Counted from the stretch's first letter, positions 27,087 through 36,077 are shown. The stretch: 64,000 nucleotides of DNA from Maridesulfovibrio sp. (GCF_963677005.1 NZ_OY781616.1:4194611-4258610), one strand, 5' to 3'. Numbers and translations are program-made. Notes: generated by a model not told the origin, from the letters alone.

Positions 27087-27971
27087 TTACACTTCTTTAA
27101 GCTTTTCAAACGCCTCGGCGGCATTGAAGCTGCTTCTTACAAGCGGAGCACAGAACATGTGCGGTACACCCAGTTTTCTGCCGTATTCGGCGTATTCATC
27201 GAAAACAGCAGGCTCCACATAGCGTTTTACGGCTGGGTGGGCCTTTGACGGGCGCATGTACTGTCCGATTGTTATGATATCGCAGTTTATCCCGGCAAGA
27301 TCGTCAATGACCCCGTAGACCTGTTCATCCGTTTCCCCAAGCCCGACCATAAGGCCTGATTTGGCGTGAATGGAACTGAGCTGTTTAACCCGTTCAAGCA
27401 GTTCCAGGCTCTGCCTGTAGTCCGCCTGAGGTCTTATTGTCCCGTACAGGTCCGGTGACGTTTCCACATTGTGGTTGATTACGTCAGGTCCTGCGTTGAT
27501 GACTGCCTTCAAGGCATCAAGATTACCCTGAAAGTCCGGAATGAGAACTTCGATCATGCAACCGGGGTGGTCATGGCGGATGCGTTCGATTGTCTCGGCA
27601 TAGTGGGCGGCTCCGCCGTCAGGCAGGTCGTCACGGGTTACCGAGGTTATTACCGTGTATTTGAGGTCCAGTCTTCCGACTGCTTCGGAAACACGGCGCG
27701 GTTCGTCCGGGTCAAGCGGATCTATCCGTCCTGCTGCAATGTTGCAAAAGGCACAGTTGCGGGTGCAGTTGTTGCCCATGATCAGGAAGGTGGCTACCTT
27801 GCGAGAAAAGCAGTCCCAGCAGTTGGGGCATTTGGCATTCTGGCAGACCGTATTGAGATTCAGGTCCGCGAGAAGTTTCGCCGTGTTGTTGAATGTATTG
27901 CCGGTGGGCAGTTTAACTCGCAGCCACGGCGGAATCCTTAAATATTCCTCTGAATTCGTTTTTGAAGACAT
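27087..27971 (-). CDS. lipA: Lipoyl synthase
   Basis: A 294-residue radical SAM enzyme that inserts two sulfurs into protein-bound octanoyl groups. The auxiliary cluster cysteines are Cys43, Cys48 and Cys54 (CQNAKCPNCWDC), the radical SAM cysteines are Cys69, Cys73 and Cys76 (CTRNCAFC), and the conserved RSSF closes the C-terminus. The start lies 59 nt inside lipB, so the pair is translationally linked. Confidence 0.96.
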   Translation of the reverse strand: MSSKTNSEEYLRIPPWLRVKLPTGNTFNNTAKLLADLNLNTVCQNAKCPNCWDCFSRKVATFLIMGNNCTRNCAFCNIAAGRIDPLDPDEPRRVSEAVGRLDLKYTVITSVTRDDLPDGGAAHYAETIERIRHDHPGCMIEVLIPDFQGNLDALKAVINAGPDVINHNVETSPDLYGTIRPQADYRQSLELLERVKQLSSIHAKSGLMVGLGETDEQVYGVIDDLAGINCDIITIGQYMRPSKAHPAVKRYVEPAVFDEYAEYGRKLGVPHMFCAPLVRSSFNAAEAFEKLKEV

Positions 27972-28557
27972 TTTTCACTTCCTCTATGTCTATTTCCCGT
28001 CCTGTTTCTTTGGACAGGGAGGTAGGATGGGCGCCGTGCAGCCCGCACAGGGTTATGGCGTCGAAAAGTTTCATGTCACTGGACACATTGAATGACAGGC
28101 CGTGGTAGGTAATCCATTTCTTGACCCCGATCCCGATGGAGCAGAGCTTTCCGGGACCTACCCAGACTCCGGGGCGCCCTTCGCTTCTGGCTGCAGTCAC
28201 TCCGAATGCGGCTGCCGTACGGATGGCGGTTTCTTCCATGTCGTAGAAGAATTTTTTTATTCCGCCGGGCCGTTTTTCAATGCGCATGACCGGATATACA
28301 ACCAACTGGCCGGGGTAGTGGCAGGTGATGTTTCCGCCTCGGGCGGTCTGGACAACCTCCGCACCCATGCTGCGTAATTGATCTTCGCTGATGAGCAGGT
28401 TTTCTATGCCACCCTGGCGACCAAGGGTGACCACCGGGGGATGTTCCAGCATGAAGAGCGCTTCCGGGGCTGATCCTTCCATAACCTTTCCGAGTCTTTC
28501 CAATTGGATTTTTTCAGCTTCCCCGTGTTTGATCAGACCCAGATCTATGAATTCCAT
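27913..28557 (-). CDS. lipB: Octanoyl-[ACP]:protein N-octanoyltransferase
   Basis: A 214-residue enzyme moving octanoyl from ACP to lipoyl domains, the step before LipA. Family motifs are PPVVTLGRQG, TARGGNITCHYPGQLVVYPV, GKLCSIGIGVKKWITYHG and the catalytic-Cys region TLCGLHGAHPTSL. It overlaps lipA by 59 nt and follows the Rsm22-like gene with a 6-bp gap on the same strand. Confidence 0.95.
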   Translation of the reverse strand: MEFIDLGLIKHGEAEKIQLERLGKVMEGSAPEALFMLEHPPVVTLGRQGGIENLLISEDQLRSMGAEVVQTARGGNITCHYPGQLVVYPVMRIEKRPGGIKKFFYDMEETAIRTAAAFGVTAARSEGRPGVWVGPGKLCSIGIGVKKWITYHGLSFNVSSDMKLFDAITLCGLHGAHPTSLSKETGREIDIEEVKNVFKNEFRGIFKDSAVAAS

Positions 28558-28563
28558 CAGATT

Positions 28564-29853
28564 TTATCCTTTTCTTTTGCCCTTGCTCCGGTAATCGGAT
28601 TTACCTGAATCTCCCTTCGGGCTGCGAGCGCGTTTTTCGGCTGTATCCCTTTGTTGATCTTTGCGGACTTTTTCCGTTGGAGTCTTCGGGCCGGGCTTTT
28701 TATCTTTGTTGCGCTGAGGGAGGTCTACGATCATTGCGCCGGACTTGGCGTCTTTCTTTTCTTCTTCCGGGACAGGCATACCTATAAGTCCGCCGGGAAA
28801 CAAGGTCCGCGCACCATTTTTTGCGCTCAGCAGAATCTGTCCCTGCTCCGCGCATCCGTACTGGCCGAATCCGCCTTCATCCAGACGGAAGGAGTCCGAG
28901 ATAGTCCGGATAAGCATTTCCCCTTCTCTGGGTTGCTCCGGAGAATCTTCGGGCAGGCCCACGTACAGGAAACTCAGGCTTACATTATCCTTTTCCAGGC
29001 GGCAGCGGATGGAGAGCTCCCGGAGCCATTTGGGAGCATGGTCGGAGTCGAAATTGAAATGGCACCAGGATTTTCCGCGTTCCCCGTTCATGGGGCATTC
29101 TTCCGCGTGCGTGCACGGGGCGAGTATGGAATATCCGGAACCGATGAATTCCTCGCGAATGACAGAAAGAACCCTGCCGGACCTGCGAATGCCCGGTTCG
29201 ATAATCAGCATTCTGGCTTCCGGGGCCAGCTTGGACACCATGGAGCTGCAGAAGTTTTCAGCCCAGACGGGGAGGGGAATGCGGGTTCCCGCCGATGCTT
29301 CGTTGACCATATTTGCGCAGACCAGCAGATCAGCCTTTTCACGTATTTTGGAGGTTGAACCGCCTTTGACGTTGACCATGCGCCAAGGAGTGTCCGGACC
29401 GGCAAGAGCTTCAAACAACGAGTTCCCTTCACGCATTGATTTCGGCGTGCGGTCCACATTTATAAAGGTCAGTTTTCTGGTGCGCAGTTCCGGTCTGGCT
29501 ATCCACAGGGCCTGGGCCACGGTGAGCGGTCCGGCTCCAAGGTCGATTACGGTCCCGTTTTCCGGCAGCCTGATATCCAGACCCTGAAAGAGTCTGGAAA
29601 GACGATAAAGGTTCCAGGGCAGGAAGTAGCGCAGGTAGGCGTTGAGACTGCGCGGATCGCCCATGTAGTCGTTGGAAAGGCTGGAGCGTTCCCCGGTAAG
29701 CGAACGGGAGAGATCGCGAATCGCGTAGTGCAGTTCAGCCATGTGTTTTGCCCGCAGCGGAACGATCCGATCAAGAACGGCCAGATAGCCGTCCAGTATC
29801 TCTGATACGTCTGCCGAGGGCAGGGGGAACAGCGAACTTACTTTAATAGACAT
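28564..29853 (-). CDS. Rsm22-like (METTL17-type) small-ribosomal-subunit methyltransferase family protein
   Basis: 429 residues. Residues about 90-250 form a SAM-binding core (VIDLGAGPLTVAQALWIARPEL). After it comes the family's cysteine-rich signature CTHAEECPMNGERGKSWCHF, which in mitochondrial homologues binds an iron-sulfur cluster or zinc. The last 75 residues are highly basic (repeated Lys/Arg), suiting RNA contact. Rsm22/METTL17 act in mitoribosome small-subunit assembly; bacterial roles are poorly known. It overlaps the preceding RACo-like gene by 11 nt. Confidence 0.83.
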   Translation of the reverse strand: MSIKVSSLFPLPSADVSEILDGYLAVLDRIVPLRAKHMAELHYAIRDLSRSLTGERSSLSNDYMGDPRSLNAYLRYFLPWNLYRLSRLFQGLDIRLPENGTVIDLGAGPLTVAQALWIARPELRTRKLTFINVDRTPKSMREGNSLFEALAGPDTPWRMVNVKGGSTSKIREKADLLVCANMVNEASAGTRIPLPVWAENFCSSMVSKLAPEARMLIIEPGIRRSGRVLSVIREEFIGSGYSILAPCTHAEECPMNGERGKSWCHFNFDSDHAPKWLRELSIRCRLEKDNVSLSFLYVGLPEDSPEQPREGEMLIRTISDSFRLDEGGFGQYGCAEQGQILLSAKNGARTLFPGGLIGMPVPEEEKKDAKSGAMIVDLPQRNKDKKPGPKTPTEKVRKDQQRDTAEKRARSPKGDSGKSDYRSKGKRKG

Positions 29854-31396
29854 ATTGAAAAATCATCCTTTCGAGATACTTCCGCCCGAAATCCTCGTTC
29901 CCGGCCAGTTCCAGTACTTTGGAATTGTCCGGAAGGGTTGCGGCGAAGTCCCGACTTTTTTGATTGTTGGCTAGAATTATAGCTCCCGCAAGGGAGGTGT
30001 TGCCTGCGGCACGGGTGATTCCGTATGTTTCCGCAGGAATGAATCCGGTGCTGACCAGATCGTTTATGTTGACATGCTGCCCCATGGCTCCGCCGAGTAT
30101 TATCTGCCGGAGTTCTGAAGGGGCCAGCCCGGCATCCTCAAGCAGTGCGGACATGGCAAGATTGAAGGCGGCCTTGACTTTCAGGATTTCCTCCACGTCT
30201 GCGGCGGGCAGGAAAAACCCGTCCCTGCCGAGATCGAGTGCCGGTGTGCCATGTATTTCGGTTATGTTGCGGGCCAGTCGCGCGGCAAGCGGCGTATTGC
30301 CGGGGGCGAAGTTTCCTTCCCTTGTGAGCACACCTGCTTTCAGCAGCAGGGCGCAGAGTGAAAGATAACCGGTGCCGGTTATACCCGGAATTTCATCCTT
30401 CTGCTCTCCGTCTATGAAGGACGGAACAAGTCCTGCCGGGCTGAGAGTGAAGGCGGAGACTGCACCCGGTCCGGCCGTACGTCCGTTGCTCATTCCGACT
30501 CCTTCAAGAGCCGGTCCCATCGGCACAGAGGAGACAATGTACCTGTTCTCGGATAATCCCAGAACAAATTCTCCGTTGGTGCCGAGGTCCGCAAAGAGAT
30601 ACGGGTATTCCGGTTTTTCCTTTGAAAAGTTGAGCGCCACTATCCCGGCGGTTATATCCGCACCAACAAACGGAGCCAGATGGGGCGGGATGTAAGCCTG
30701 CGGGAGGTCTGTGTCAAGGTTTACAATGTTCCCTCCACGATCGGGAAGGGTGTATGGTGCACGGCAAAGCCCCTCTACGTTATGCTGCGAAAGAATCGAA
30801 GTCATGGAAGGGTTGCCGGCAACGACCATTTCTTCGACCTGTCCGGTTCCGGCAATGATCTCCTTCAGCCTGCTGGTGACAAGCTTTGAAAGGACGGTGC
30901 ACTGTCCCGGAATGGAAGCATAAGCCAGTCTGGACATGACCTCGCTGCCAAGTCCCATCTGGGGGTTGAGTTCCCGGCCGGATTTTACCGTCTCTCCGTC
31001 AAGGGTAAAAGCCCAGTGCAGTCCGGTTGTGCCAAGGTCCACGGCCAGTTTCAGTTCACCGTTCATCTGTTCAGATGATGTGTCGGTAATTCTGGGGACC
31101 ACCCGTTTTGCCGGGGGAATGGTCACCCGTGCGGCTTCGGCCCTGTGCAGGCAGGAAAGCCTCCAACCTGCTTCGATTTCCTGCGGACTGAGCTTTTTCT
31201 GTTCTTCCTTGCGTGCTTCCGGAGGCTCGGATTCAAATTTCACTTTGCACAGTCCGCACCTGCCCATGCCTGAACACAGCGGAACTTCCCTGAACGCCCC
31301 GTGCAGGAAAAGCACCTGCGCAAGGCTCCGTTCGGCAGAAGGCTCAATTTCCGTGACGCTTCCGTCTTCGAAACGTACATGCAGTGATTTTTCCAT
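29843..31396 (-). CDS. RACo-like ASKHA ATPase with N-terminal 2Fe-2S ferredoxin domain
   Basis: About 517 residues. A plant-type ferredoxin domain has Cys41, Cys47, Cys50 and Cys82 (LCSGMGRCGLC and LSCLH). Then follows an ASKHA-fold ATPase: phosphate 1 LAVDLGTTGLHWAF, phosphate 2 FADLGTNGEFVLG, and an adenosine segment IILGGAMGQHVNI. This matches RACo/RamA-type reductive activators that return inactive Co(II) corrinoid proteins to Co(I) with ATP. The target corrinoid methyltransferase is not in the window. The second ATG (31396) has better spacing to GGAA than the ATG at 31402. A cobaltochelatase gene lies immediately upstream. Confidence 0.87.
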   Translation of the reverse strand: MEKSLHVRFEDGSVTEIEPSAERSLAQVLFLHGAFREVPLCSGMGRCGLCKVKFESEPPEARKEEQKKLSPQEIEAGWRLSCLHRAEAARVTIPPAKRVVPRITDTSSEQMNGELKLAVDLGTTGLHWAFTLDGETVKSGRELNPQMGLGSEVMSRLAYASIPGQCTVLSKLVTSRLKEIIAGTGQVEEMVVAGNPSMTSILSQHNVEGLCRAPYTLPDRGGNIVNLDTDLPQAYIPPHLAPFVGADITAGIVALNFSKEKPEYPYLFADLGTNGEFVLGLSENRYIVSSVPMGPALEGVGMSNGRTAGPGAVSAFTLSPAGLVPSFIDGEQKDEIPGITGTGYLSLCALLLKAGVLTREGNFAPGNTPLAARLARNITEIHGTPALDLGRDGFFLPAADVEEILKVKAAFNLAMSALLEDAGLAPSELRQIILGGAMGQHVNINDLVSTGFIPAETYGITRAAGNTSLAGAIILANNQKSRDFAATLPDNSKVLELAGNEDFGRKYLERMIFQYVY

Positions 31397-31484
31397 ATTC
31401 ATGCTTCCGTAAAAAAATTAACCGCACCGGCATATGCTATATGCGGTGCGGGGTCTTGGCAAGGCAGGTGAGCAGTCAGGGGGC

Positions 31485-32282
31485 TCAATTGTCCAGTTTC
31501 TTGATGGCCTTTTCCAGATTTTCCATCCAGCGGGCGGCAAAAATATCGAATTCCCCTATCCCCTTGGGGATGGCGATAACCTCTATTCCTCTGGAAGCAA
31601 CAATGCTTTTCCATGAGTTTTCATGCTCCCCGGCCATATCTTTTTTGACGTGGTTTCCGGCTCCGAAGAATAGGGGAAGCATGTAGGCTTTTTTTATGCC
31701 GGATTTTTTTATGCGTTCACTTATGTCCACTACGGCGTCTTCGGAATTGAGTTTGCCGAGGTACGCGTTTTTGTCCTTGGATTCCAGACGCTGCTTGAAT
31801 CTGTCATAAAGGGCGTTGCCGCTGTCGGAATATTTCGAACCGTGGGCAACCAGAATCAGGGCTTCCTTTTCCGGGTCCCTTTCTTCCAGCAGGGTCAGGA
31901 TCAGGTCTGATACTTCGTCTATTTCCTGTTCCCCGGTAAGCAGCGGATATCCCAGAACGGCCTTTTCAAGACCTGTTTCTCCGTTTTCCACCCTCTTTAC
32001 AAGTCGGCTGATGTTGTTGAATTCCGTTCCGGCAACAACGTGGAGGGACTGTACTACAACATGGGTGACACCGTTCCGGGCCAGTATTTCCAGATTCTGT
32101 TTGACTGTTGGAAGGGATTGCCCTTTTTCTTTCAACTTCTTGAGGATGTGTCCCGATGTAAAAGCACTTTGAATGATAGTATCCGGGTAACGTTCCTTGG
32201 CCATCTTCAGAATATTGCCCAGCGCAGAGCTGGCAGCTCTGTTGTTTGAGCCGTGTGCCGCGAACAAGATGGCTTTTTTCAT
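31485..32282 (-). CDS. cbiK: Cytoplasmic sirohydrochlorin cobaltochelatase CbiK
   Basis: A 266-residue class II chelatase that inserts cobalt into sirohydrochlorin in the anaerobic cobalamin pathway. Opening motif LFAAHGSNNR, candidate metal ligands His147 (LVAHGSKY) and His211 (FFGAGNHVKKDM), in line with the two His of enteric CbiK. There is no signal peptide, so this is the cytoplasmic form rather than the exported form also known in Desulfovibrio. ATG 32282 with AGGA upstream; a TTG at 32285 is less likely. It lies 88 bp upstream of the corrinoid-activator gene. Confidence 0.9.
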   Translation of the reverse strand: MKKAILFAAHGSNNRAASSALGNILKMAKERYPDTIIQSAFTSGHILKKLKEKGQSLPTVKQNLEILARNGVTHVVVQSLHVVAGTEFNNISRLVKRVENGETGLEKAVLGYPLLTGEQEIDEVSDLILTLLEERDPEKEALILVAHGSKYSDSGNALYDRFKQRLESKDKNAYLGKLNSEDAVVDISERIKKSGIKKAYMLPLFFGAGNHVKKDMAGEHENSWKSIVASRGIEVIAIPKGIGEFDIFAARWMENLEKAIKKLDN

Positions 32283-32303
32283 CAACTGATCCTGTATTAT
32301 TTT

Positions 32304-32341
32304 TTGTCTGGGGTTAGAGGACTTGAACCCATAGCAGACAA
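32304..32341. promoter_or_regulatory. Long dyad in the cbiK leader
   Basis: Two-part hairpin: TTGTCTG (32304-32310) pairs with CAGACAA (32335-32341), and GGGTT pairs with AACCC inside. It lies just upstream of the cbiK ATG on the minus strand. A T-run is on the wrong side for a minus-strand terminator. It might be a leader structure or operator. It superficially resembles a tRNA T-arm. Confidence 0.45.
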
Positions 32342-32399
32342 TTCCTGCATAGAAAAGCCTTTTAGGAGGATTGGAAAAAAATCCTGGGAGCAGTTCCTG

Positions 32400-34169
32400 T
32401 TAGTCTTCAGAATCGTTCATCTGGCTGGATATAAGCGTTTCCGTATCTATTACCAGAGCGTCCTTTTCGCCCATCATCCCGAAACCGAGGATGGGCAGCT
32501 TGTAGATGCTGTTTACAGGCAGGGTGAATCCGGTGACGACAGCCTTCTGCTGACGCAGGACATCATCAACCATGATGGCGGCTTTTATCTCGCCCATTTT
32601 AACGAGAATTACCTTGGGTATGACTCCCGGACCTGGTTCGGGCAGGTCGAATATCTTGTACATCCGGATGAGAGGATGAACCTTTCCGCGAATGGAGACT
32701 GTTTCCCGGCCGTCCGGAAGGTCGGTGAAATCCTTTTCCGATGGTTCATACACCTCAAGCACTTCCCGGCTGGGGAAGATGAATGTCTCTTCACCTACTG
32801 TGGTGATCAGCGCATCCACGATGCCTTCGTTGACCGACCTGCTCAGGGGGATGGCTATGGTAAAAGTCGATCCTTTGCCCAGTTCGCTCTTGATTGATAT
32901 CTTGCCGTCCAGGGTATTCTTGATTGCCGTTACCACGGCATCCATACCTACACCCCTCCCAGAGATATCGGTTACGGCGCTGGCTGTGGAGAACCCGGAC
33001 TGGAGGATGAACTCATAGATTTCTTCCTGAGTGTATTCCTTTTCCGGGTCTGCGATTCCCTTCTCCAGTGCTTTGGTCAGAAGTATTTCGGAATCCAGTC
33101 CTTTTCCGTCATCGCTGATTTCGATGTATGCGAATTCTCCCTTGCGGGAAGCTGCGAGATGGACACTGCCCATTTCATCCTTTCCGGCCATCTGGCGGTC
33201 GTCCGCAGATTCAATCCCATGGTCGAGGGCATTTCGCAGCAGGTGTACCAGCGGCTCGTTGAGACACTCGACAATCGTTTTGTCCAGAGCCAGATCATCT
33301 CCGTCTATGGTGAACTTGATACGTTTACCCAGTTTCTGCGATGTAGATTTGACCAGCCTGTGCATGGGCATGAAAATCTGTTTGAGCGGGACCATCCTGA
33401 TTTCGTCAACCTCGGACTGCAGATTGCGGATAACCTTGTCCAGCTCGGACAGACTGGAGTAAATTTTGGAAATATTATCGGACTTGGTCTGGGCTATGAC
33501 CGCATAGGTGACCATCAGTTTGCCGACCAGTTCAATGAGCGAGTCCAACTGCTGGGTTGAAACCCGGATGGAGGAAATCGCCTGAGCATCCTTTTTGCGG
33601 GGTTGGGGCTTTGCCGGGCTTGAAACTTCACCGGTTCCCATTGTTTTTGCGGCTGCCTTCTCGGGTTCACCCTGGCGGGCTTCTTCTGCCGGGGGCGGGG
33701 TTTCGCCTGCATCGGAAGATTCGCTTTCATCCTTCGGCGGGGATACCGGGTCCATCTTTTCCCAGCCGTCCGCCTCGTCCGGGGTTTCACCGACCATGGC
33801 CGCCATTTCGGCCATCATTTCCCGCTCGGCTTTTTCAAGGTCGAAAGAAGATTTCGATGCGGACTCTGCACTGTCTGTCGTCTTTCCGGATTCTATTCTG
33901 GCAGCGCCCTTGTCCAGCAGGCCGCCGATGCAGAAATAAAATCTTTTCTGAGCTTCCGTGATATCGAGCAGAGTGGAGACCAGTTCCGGGGTGATCGGTG
34001 TTATGCCGTCGTTCAGCATGTCCATCAGGGCGATGACCTGAGCCGAGGGCATTTTCACATGCTCCAGTCCCAGGTCCTGCAGGACAGGTGTAATATTTCC
34101 CGAGCCGTGTTCCAGGTTGATGATTGATTCCTGAAGCTGGCTGATACAGCTGGAAATACTGTCTTTCAT
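32400..34169 (-). CDS. CheA-type histidine kinase core lacking the P1 (HPt) domain
   Basis: 589 residues. The first 100 residues are helical with no H-box, and a Pro/Glu-rich linker follows to about 205. Then come the dimerisation helix region (QLDSLIELVGKLMVTYAVIAQ), the ATPase domain with N-box NEPLVHLLRNALDHGIE, G1 ISDDGKGLDSEIL and GRGVGMDAV, and a CheW-like coupling domain (about 455-585). The phosphorylatable domain is instead encoded by the next gene upstream (HPt-STAS), so autophosphorylation would occur in trans between two proteins. No receptor or CheW gene is adjacent. Confidence 0.88.
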   Translation of the reverse strand: MKDSISSCISQLQESIINLEHGSGNITPVLQDLGLEHVKMPSAQVIALMDMLNDGITPITPELVSTLLDITEAQKRFYFCIGGLLDKGAARIESGKTTDSAESASKSSFDLEKAEREMMAEMAAMVGETPDEADGWEKMDPVSPPKDESESSDAGETPPPAEEARQGEPEKAAAKTMGTGEVSSPAKPQPRKKDAQAISSIRVSTQQLDSLIELVGKLMVTYAVIAQTKSDNISKIYSSLSELDKVIRNLQSEVDEIRMVPLKQIFMPMHRLVKSTSQKLGKRIKFTIDGDDLALDKTIVECLNEPLVHLLRNALDHGIESADDRQMAGKDEMGSVHLAASRKGEFAYIEISDDGKGLDSEILLTKALEKGIADPEKEYTQEEIYEFILQSGFSTASAVTDISGRGVGMDAVVTAIKNTLDGKISIKSELGKGSTFTIAIPLSRSVNEGIVDALITTVGEETFIFPSREVLEVYEPSEKDFTDLPDGRETVSIRGKVHPLIRMYKIFDLPEPGPGVIPKVILVKMGEIKAAIMVDDVLRQQKAVVTGFTLPVNSIYKLPILGFGMMGEKDALVIDTETLISSQMNDSED

Positions 34170-34187
34170 TATCCGTTTACTCCGGCG

Positions 34188-34913
34188 TTACTTTAAGAAG
34201 CTCTCTCTGCTTTCAAAAACAGGCAGGTATTTTTGAAAACCCCAGGAATAAAAGATGCCCATGCTCTGGTTGTTCATTCCGGTAAGGCCTATTTCTCTGG
34301 AATCGGCATATTCGGCAATCAGTTCAAAAAAAGTTGAACCGACCGAAACGGATTCGCTGAAATCGAACAGAACCGGCCTGCCAGCATCCATGGAGTCCAT
34401 TTTCTCGCGCAGCGCCTGCAGCTGATCCTGATGGAAAAGTCTTCTGGCCTTTACGGTGACTATTTCCGAATCTTCCAGGGATTCCACTTCCACCGGGCTC
34501 CCTGTTTCCGGACCTGCCACGGAAGACGGGCTGCCTTCTCCGGAAAGTCTGGACTCTATGTCATCCGTTGCCGCCTTGTCATAGCTTCCTGTCTCACGCA
34601 ACTGCTCTATGAGCATGAAGATGGAGTTTACGGACTCTATGGCCAGCGCGATCTGGGGCAGTTTGCGGTCAACTTCCCCGGACTGCATTTTTTTCAGGAA
34701 ACTCTCCACCTTGTGCGTAAAGGCTGAGGCCGGTTCAAAACCGGACATGAATCCTGTTACCCCCTTGATCGTATGCAGCGGTCTTGAGAGTATTTCTATG
34801 CCCTCTTCAATGCACTGCTCGTCAAGAAGGTCTATGCCTTCCAGCACCTGCGGATAGTATTTGTCGTTTACTTCTGAAAAGAATTCTTCGACAAGGGAAT
34901 CGTCTTCACTCAT
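34188..34913 (-). CDS. HPt domain protein fused to a STAS-like domain
   Basis: About 241 residues. The N-terminal HPt domain has the phosphoacceptor His47 in RPLHTIKGVTGFM. After a variable linker, the C-terminal 80 residues (VLFDFSESVSVGSTFFELIAEYA through GLTGMNNQSMGIFYSWGF) look like a STAS domain of the anti-sigma-antagonist type. It lies between a CheY-like gene and the P1-less CheA, with an 18-bp gap to the latter. It probably supplies the missing P1 in trans and links the relay to a STAS partner. ATG 34913 is chosen; 18 upstream residues are not conserved-looking. Confidence 0.8.
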   Translation of the reverse strand: MSEDDSLVEEFFSEVNDKYYPQVLEGIDLLDEQCIEEGIEILSRPLHTIKGVTGFMSGFEPASAFTHKVESFLKKMQSGEVDRKLPQIALAIESVNSIFMLIEQLRETGSYDKAATDDIESRLSGEGSPSSVAGPETGSPVEVESLEDSEIVTVKARRLFHQDQLQALREKMDSMDAGRPVLFDFSESVSVGSTFFELIAEYADSREIGLTGMNNQSMGIFYSWGFQKYLPVFESRESFLK

Positions 34914-34938
34914 ATTATATATCCCATCAAGCCGGATA

Positions 34939-35334
34939 TTATTTTTGCAGGAGACCCAGCTTCTCAAGTTCCGCGTAAAGTTTGTCCCGTTCGACCGGCT
35001 TTACTATGTAGGCTGAGGCCTCGACATCGTGGAATGACTTAATGACCGTCCTGGCATCATTCAGAGCCGTGGTCATCACAACTTTGGCCGGATTTCTGGT
35101 CCCGGAGGATTTCTCAAACTTTCTTATCTCCGCCAGGGCGGTGAGGCCGTCCACTCCGGGCATCATTATATCCATGAGGATAAGTCCGTAAGGATTCCCT
35201 TCTTCGTACGCCAGTCTGTATGCTTCTATGGCCTCTTCGCCGTTTACGACAATGTCTATCTGGAAAAGCGGGGCCAGGAAAGTGGACAGCAGTTTTCTGC
35301 CCACGAATTCGTCTTCCGCAATTAATGCGCGCAT
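34939..35334 (-). CDS. CheY-like single-domain response regulator
   Basis: 131 residues forming one receiver domain: acidic pair AEDE, phosphoacceptor Asp in LILMDIMMPGVDG, Thr in VMTTALND and Lys in IVKPV. It has no output domain. The start at ATG 35334 is fixed by GGAGG 6 nt upstream. It is the first gene of the minus-strand run REC, HPt-STAS, CheA-core, and is the likely phosphate receiver of that module. Confidence 0.88.
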   Translation of the reverse strand: MRALIAEDEFVGRKLLSTFLAPLFQIDIVVNGEEAIEAYRLAYEEGNPYGLILMDIMMPGVDGLTALAEIRKFEKSSGTRNPAKVVMTTALNDARTVIKSFHDVEASAYIVKPVERDKLYAELEKLGLLQK

Positions 35335-35486
35335 TGAATCCTCCGAATGATATATTCTTTGAAAGAATTGCACATGATGGTTTTTTTGGCAATCCAATGT
35401 CAATTTATTTCAGTAAAATGTTGTCCATTCTGATTGAGATTATGGCAACCTTGCCAAGTTCATCTGTGTGCTGTACCTAATTCCGC

Positions 35487-36077
35487 ATGAAAAGCTACAG
35501 AACACCGCAGAGAGAAGCGAGAGTAATGGAGGTGCTGTCCAAACGGCAGAAGGACCTCACCCTGATTATAGATAATGTCTGGGACCCTCATAATGTTTCC
35601 GCCATATTGCGCAGTTGTGATGCATTCGGCGTGTATGGGATACATTTATACTACACCGAGTCCTCATGGCCGGAACTGGACAGTAAAGCTTCCGCATCCG
35701 GCAAGAAATGGGTTGAACGGAAGATTCACAGCGACCCTGCTGCCATGATCGGCGGATTGCGTGAGCAGGGATATCAGGTCTTGAGGACCGGGTTTTCGGA
35801 TTCCGCCAGACCGTTGATGGATTTCGACCTGAGCAAGCCTTCGGCTGTCATCCTGAGTAACGAACACAGCGGTACGGCACCCGAGCTTGCGGAACTCGTT
35901 CCCGATGAAGTCTACATACCCATGCAGGGCATGATCCGCAGTTTCAATGTTTCCGTTGCTGCGGCCATTATCCTTTATCATGGATTCACGCAGCGTTTTG
36001 CCGCCGGGATGTATGATTCACCTTCATTCGATCCGGATGAAATGGAAGCCCTTGCGGAGCGCTGGCTAGCCCGCTAA
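35487..36077 (+). CDS. SpoU/TrmH-family RNA 2'-O-methyltransferase (TrmH-like)
   Basis: A 196-residue SPOUT knot methyltransferase with motif 1 NVWDPHNVSAILRSCDAFG, motif 2 VILSNEHSGTAPELAELV and motif 3 YIPMQGMIRSFNVSVAAAIILYH. The N-terminal RQKDLTLIIDNV and the C-terminal tail favour TrmH (Gm18 of tRNA) over rRNA-specific relatives. Its 3' end overlaps the convergent glycosyltransferase by 12 bp. The upstream ribosome site is weak. Confidence 0.86.
   Translation: MKSYRTPQREARVMEVLSKRQKDLTLIIDNVWDPHNVSAILRSCDAFGVYGIHLYYTESSWPELDSKASASGKKWVERKIHSDPAAMIGGLREQGYQVLRTGFSDSARPLMDFDLSKPSAVILSNEHSGTAPELAELVPDEVYIPMQGMIRSFNVSVAAAIILYHGFTQRFAAGMYDSPSFDPDEMEALAERWLAR

Noticed and set aside
32304..32341. 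Partial tRNA gene (GGGTTCAAGTCC-like T-arm on the minus strand)
   Set aside because: The putative T-stem does not pair properly and no matching acceptor 5' strand, anticodon or D-arm is found within 90 bp. The larger dyad explains the match.
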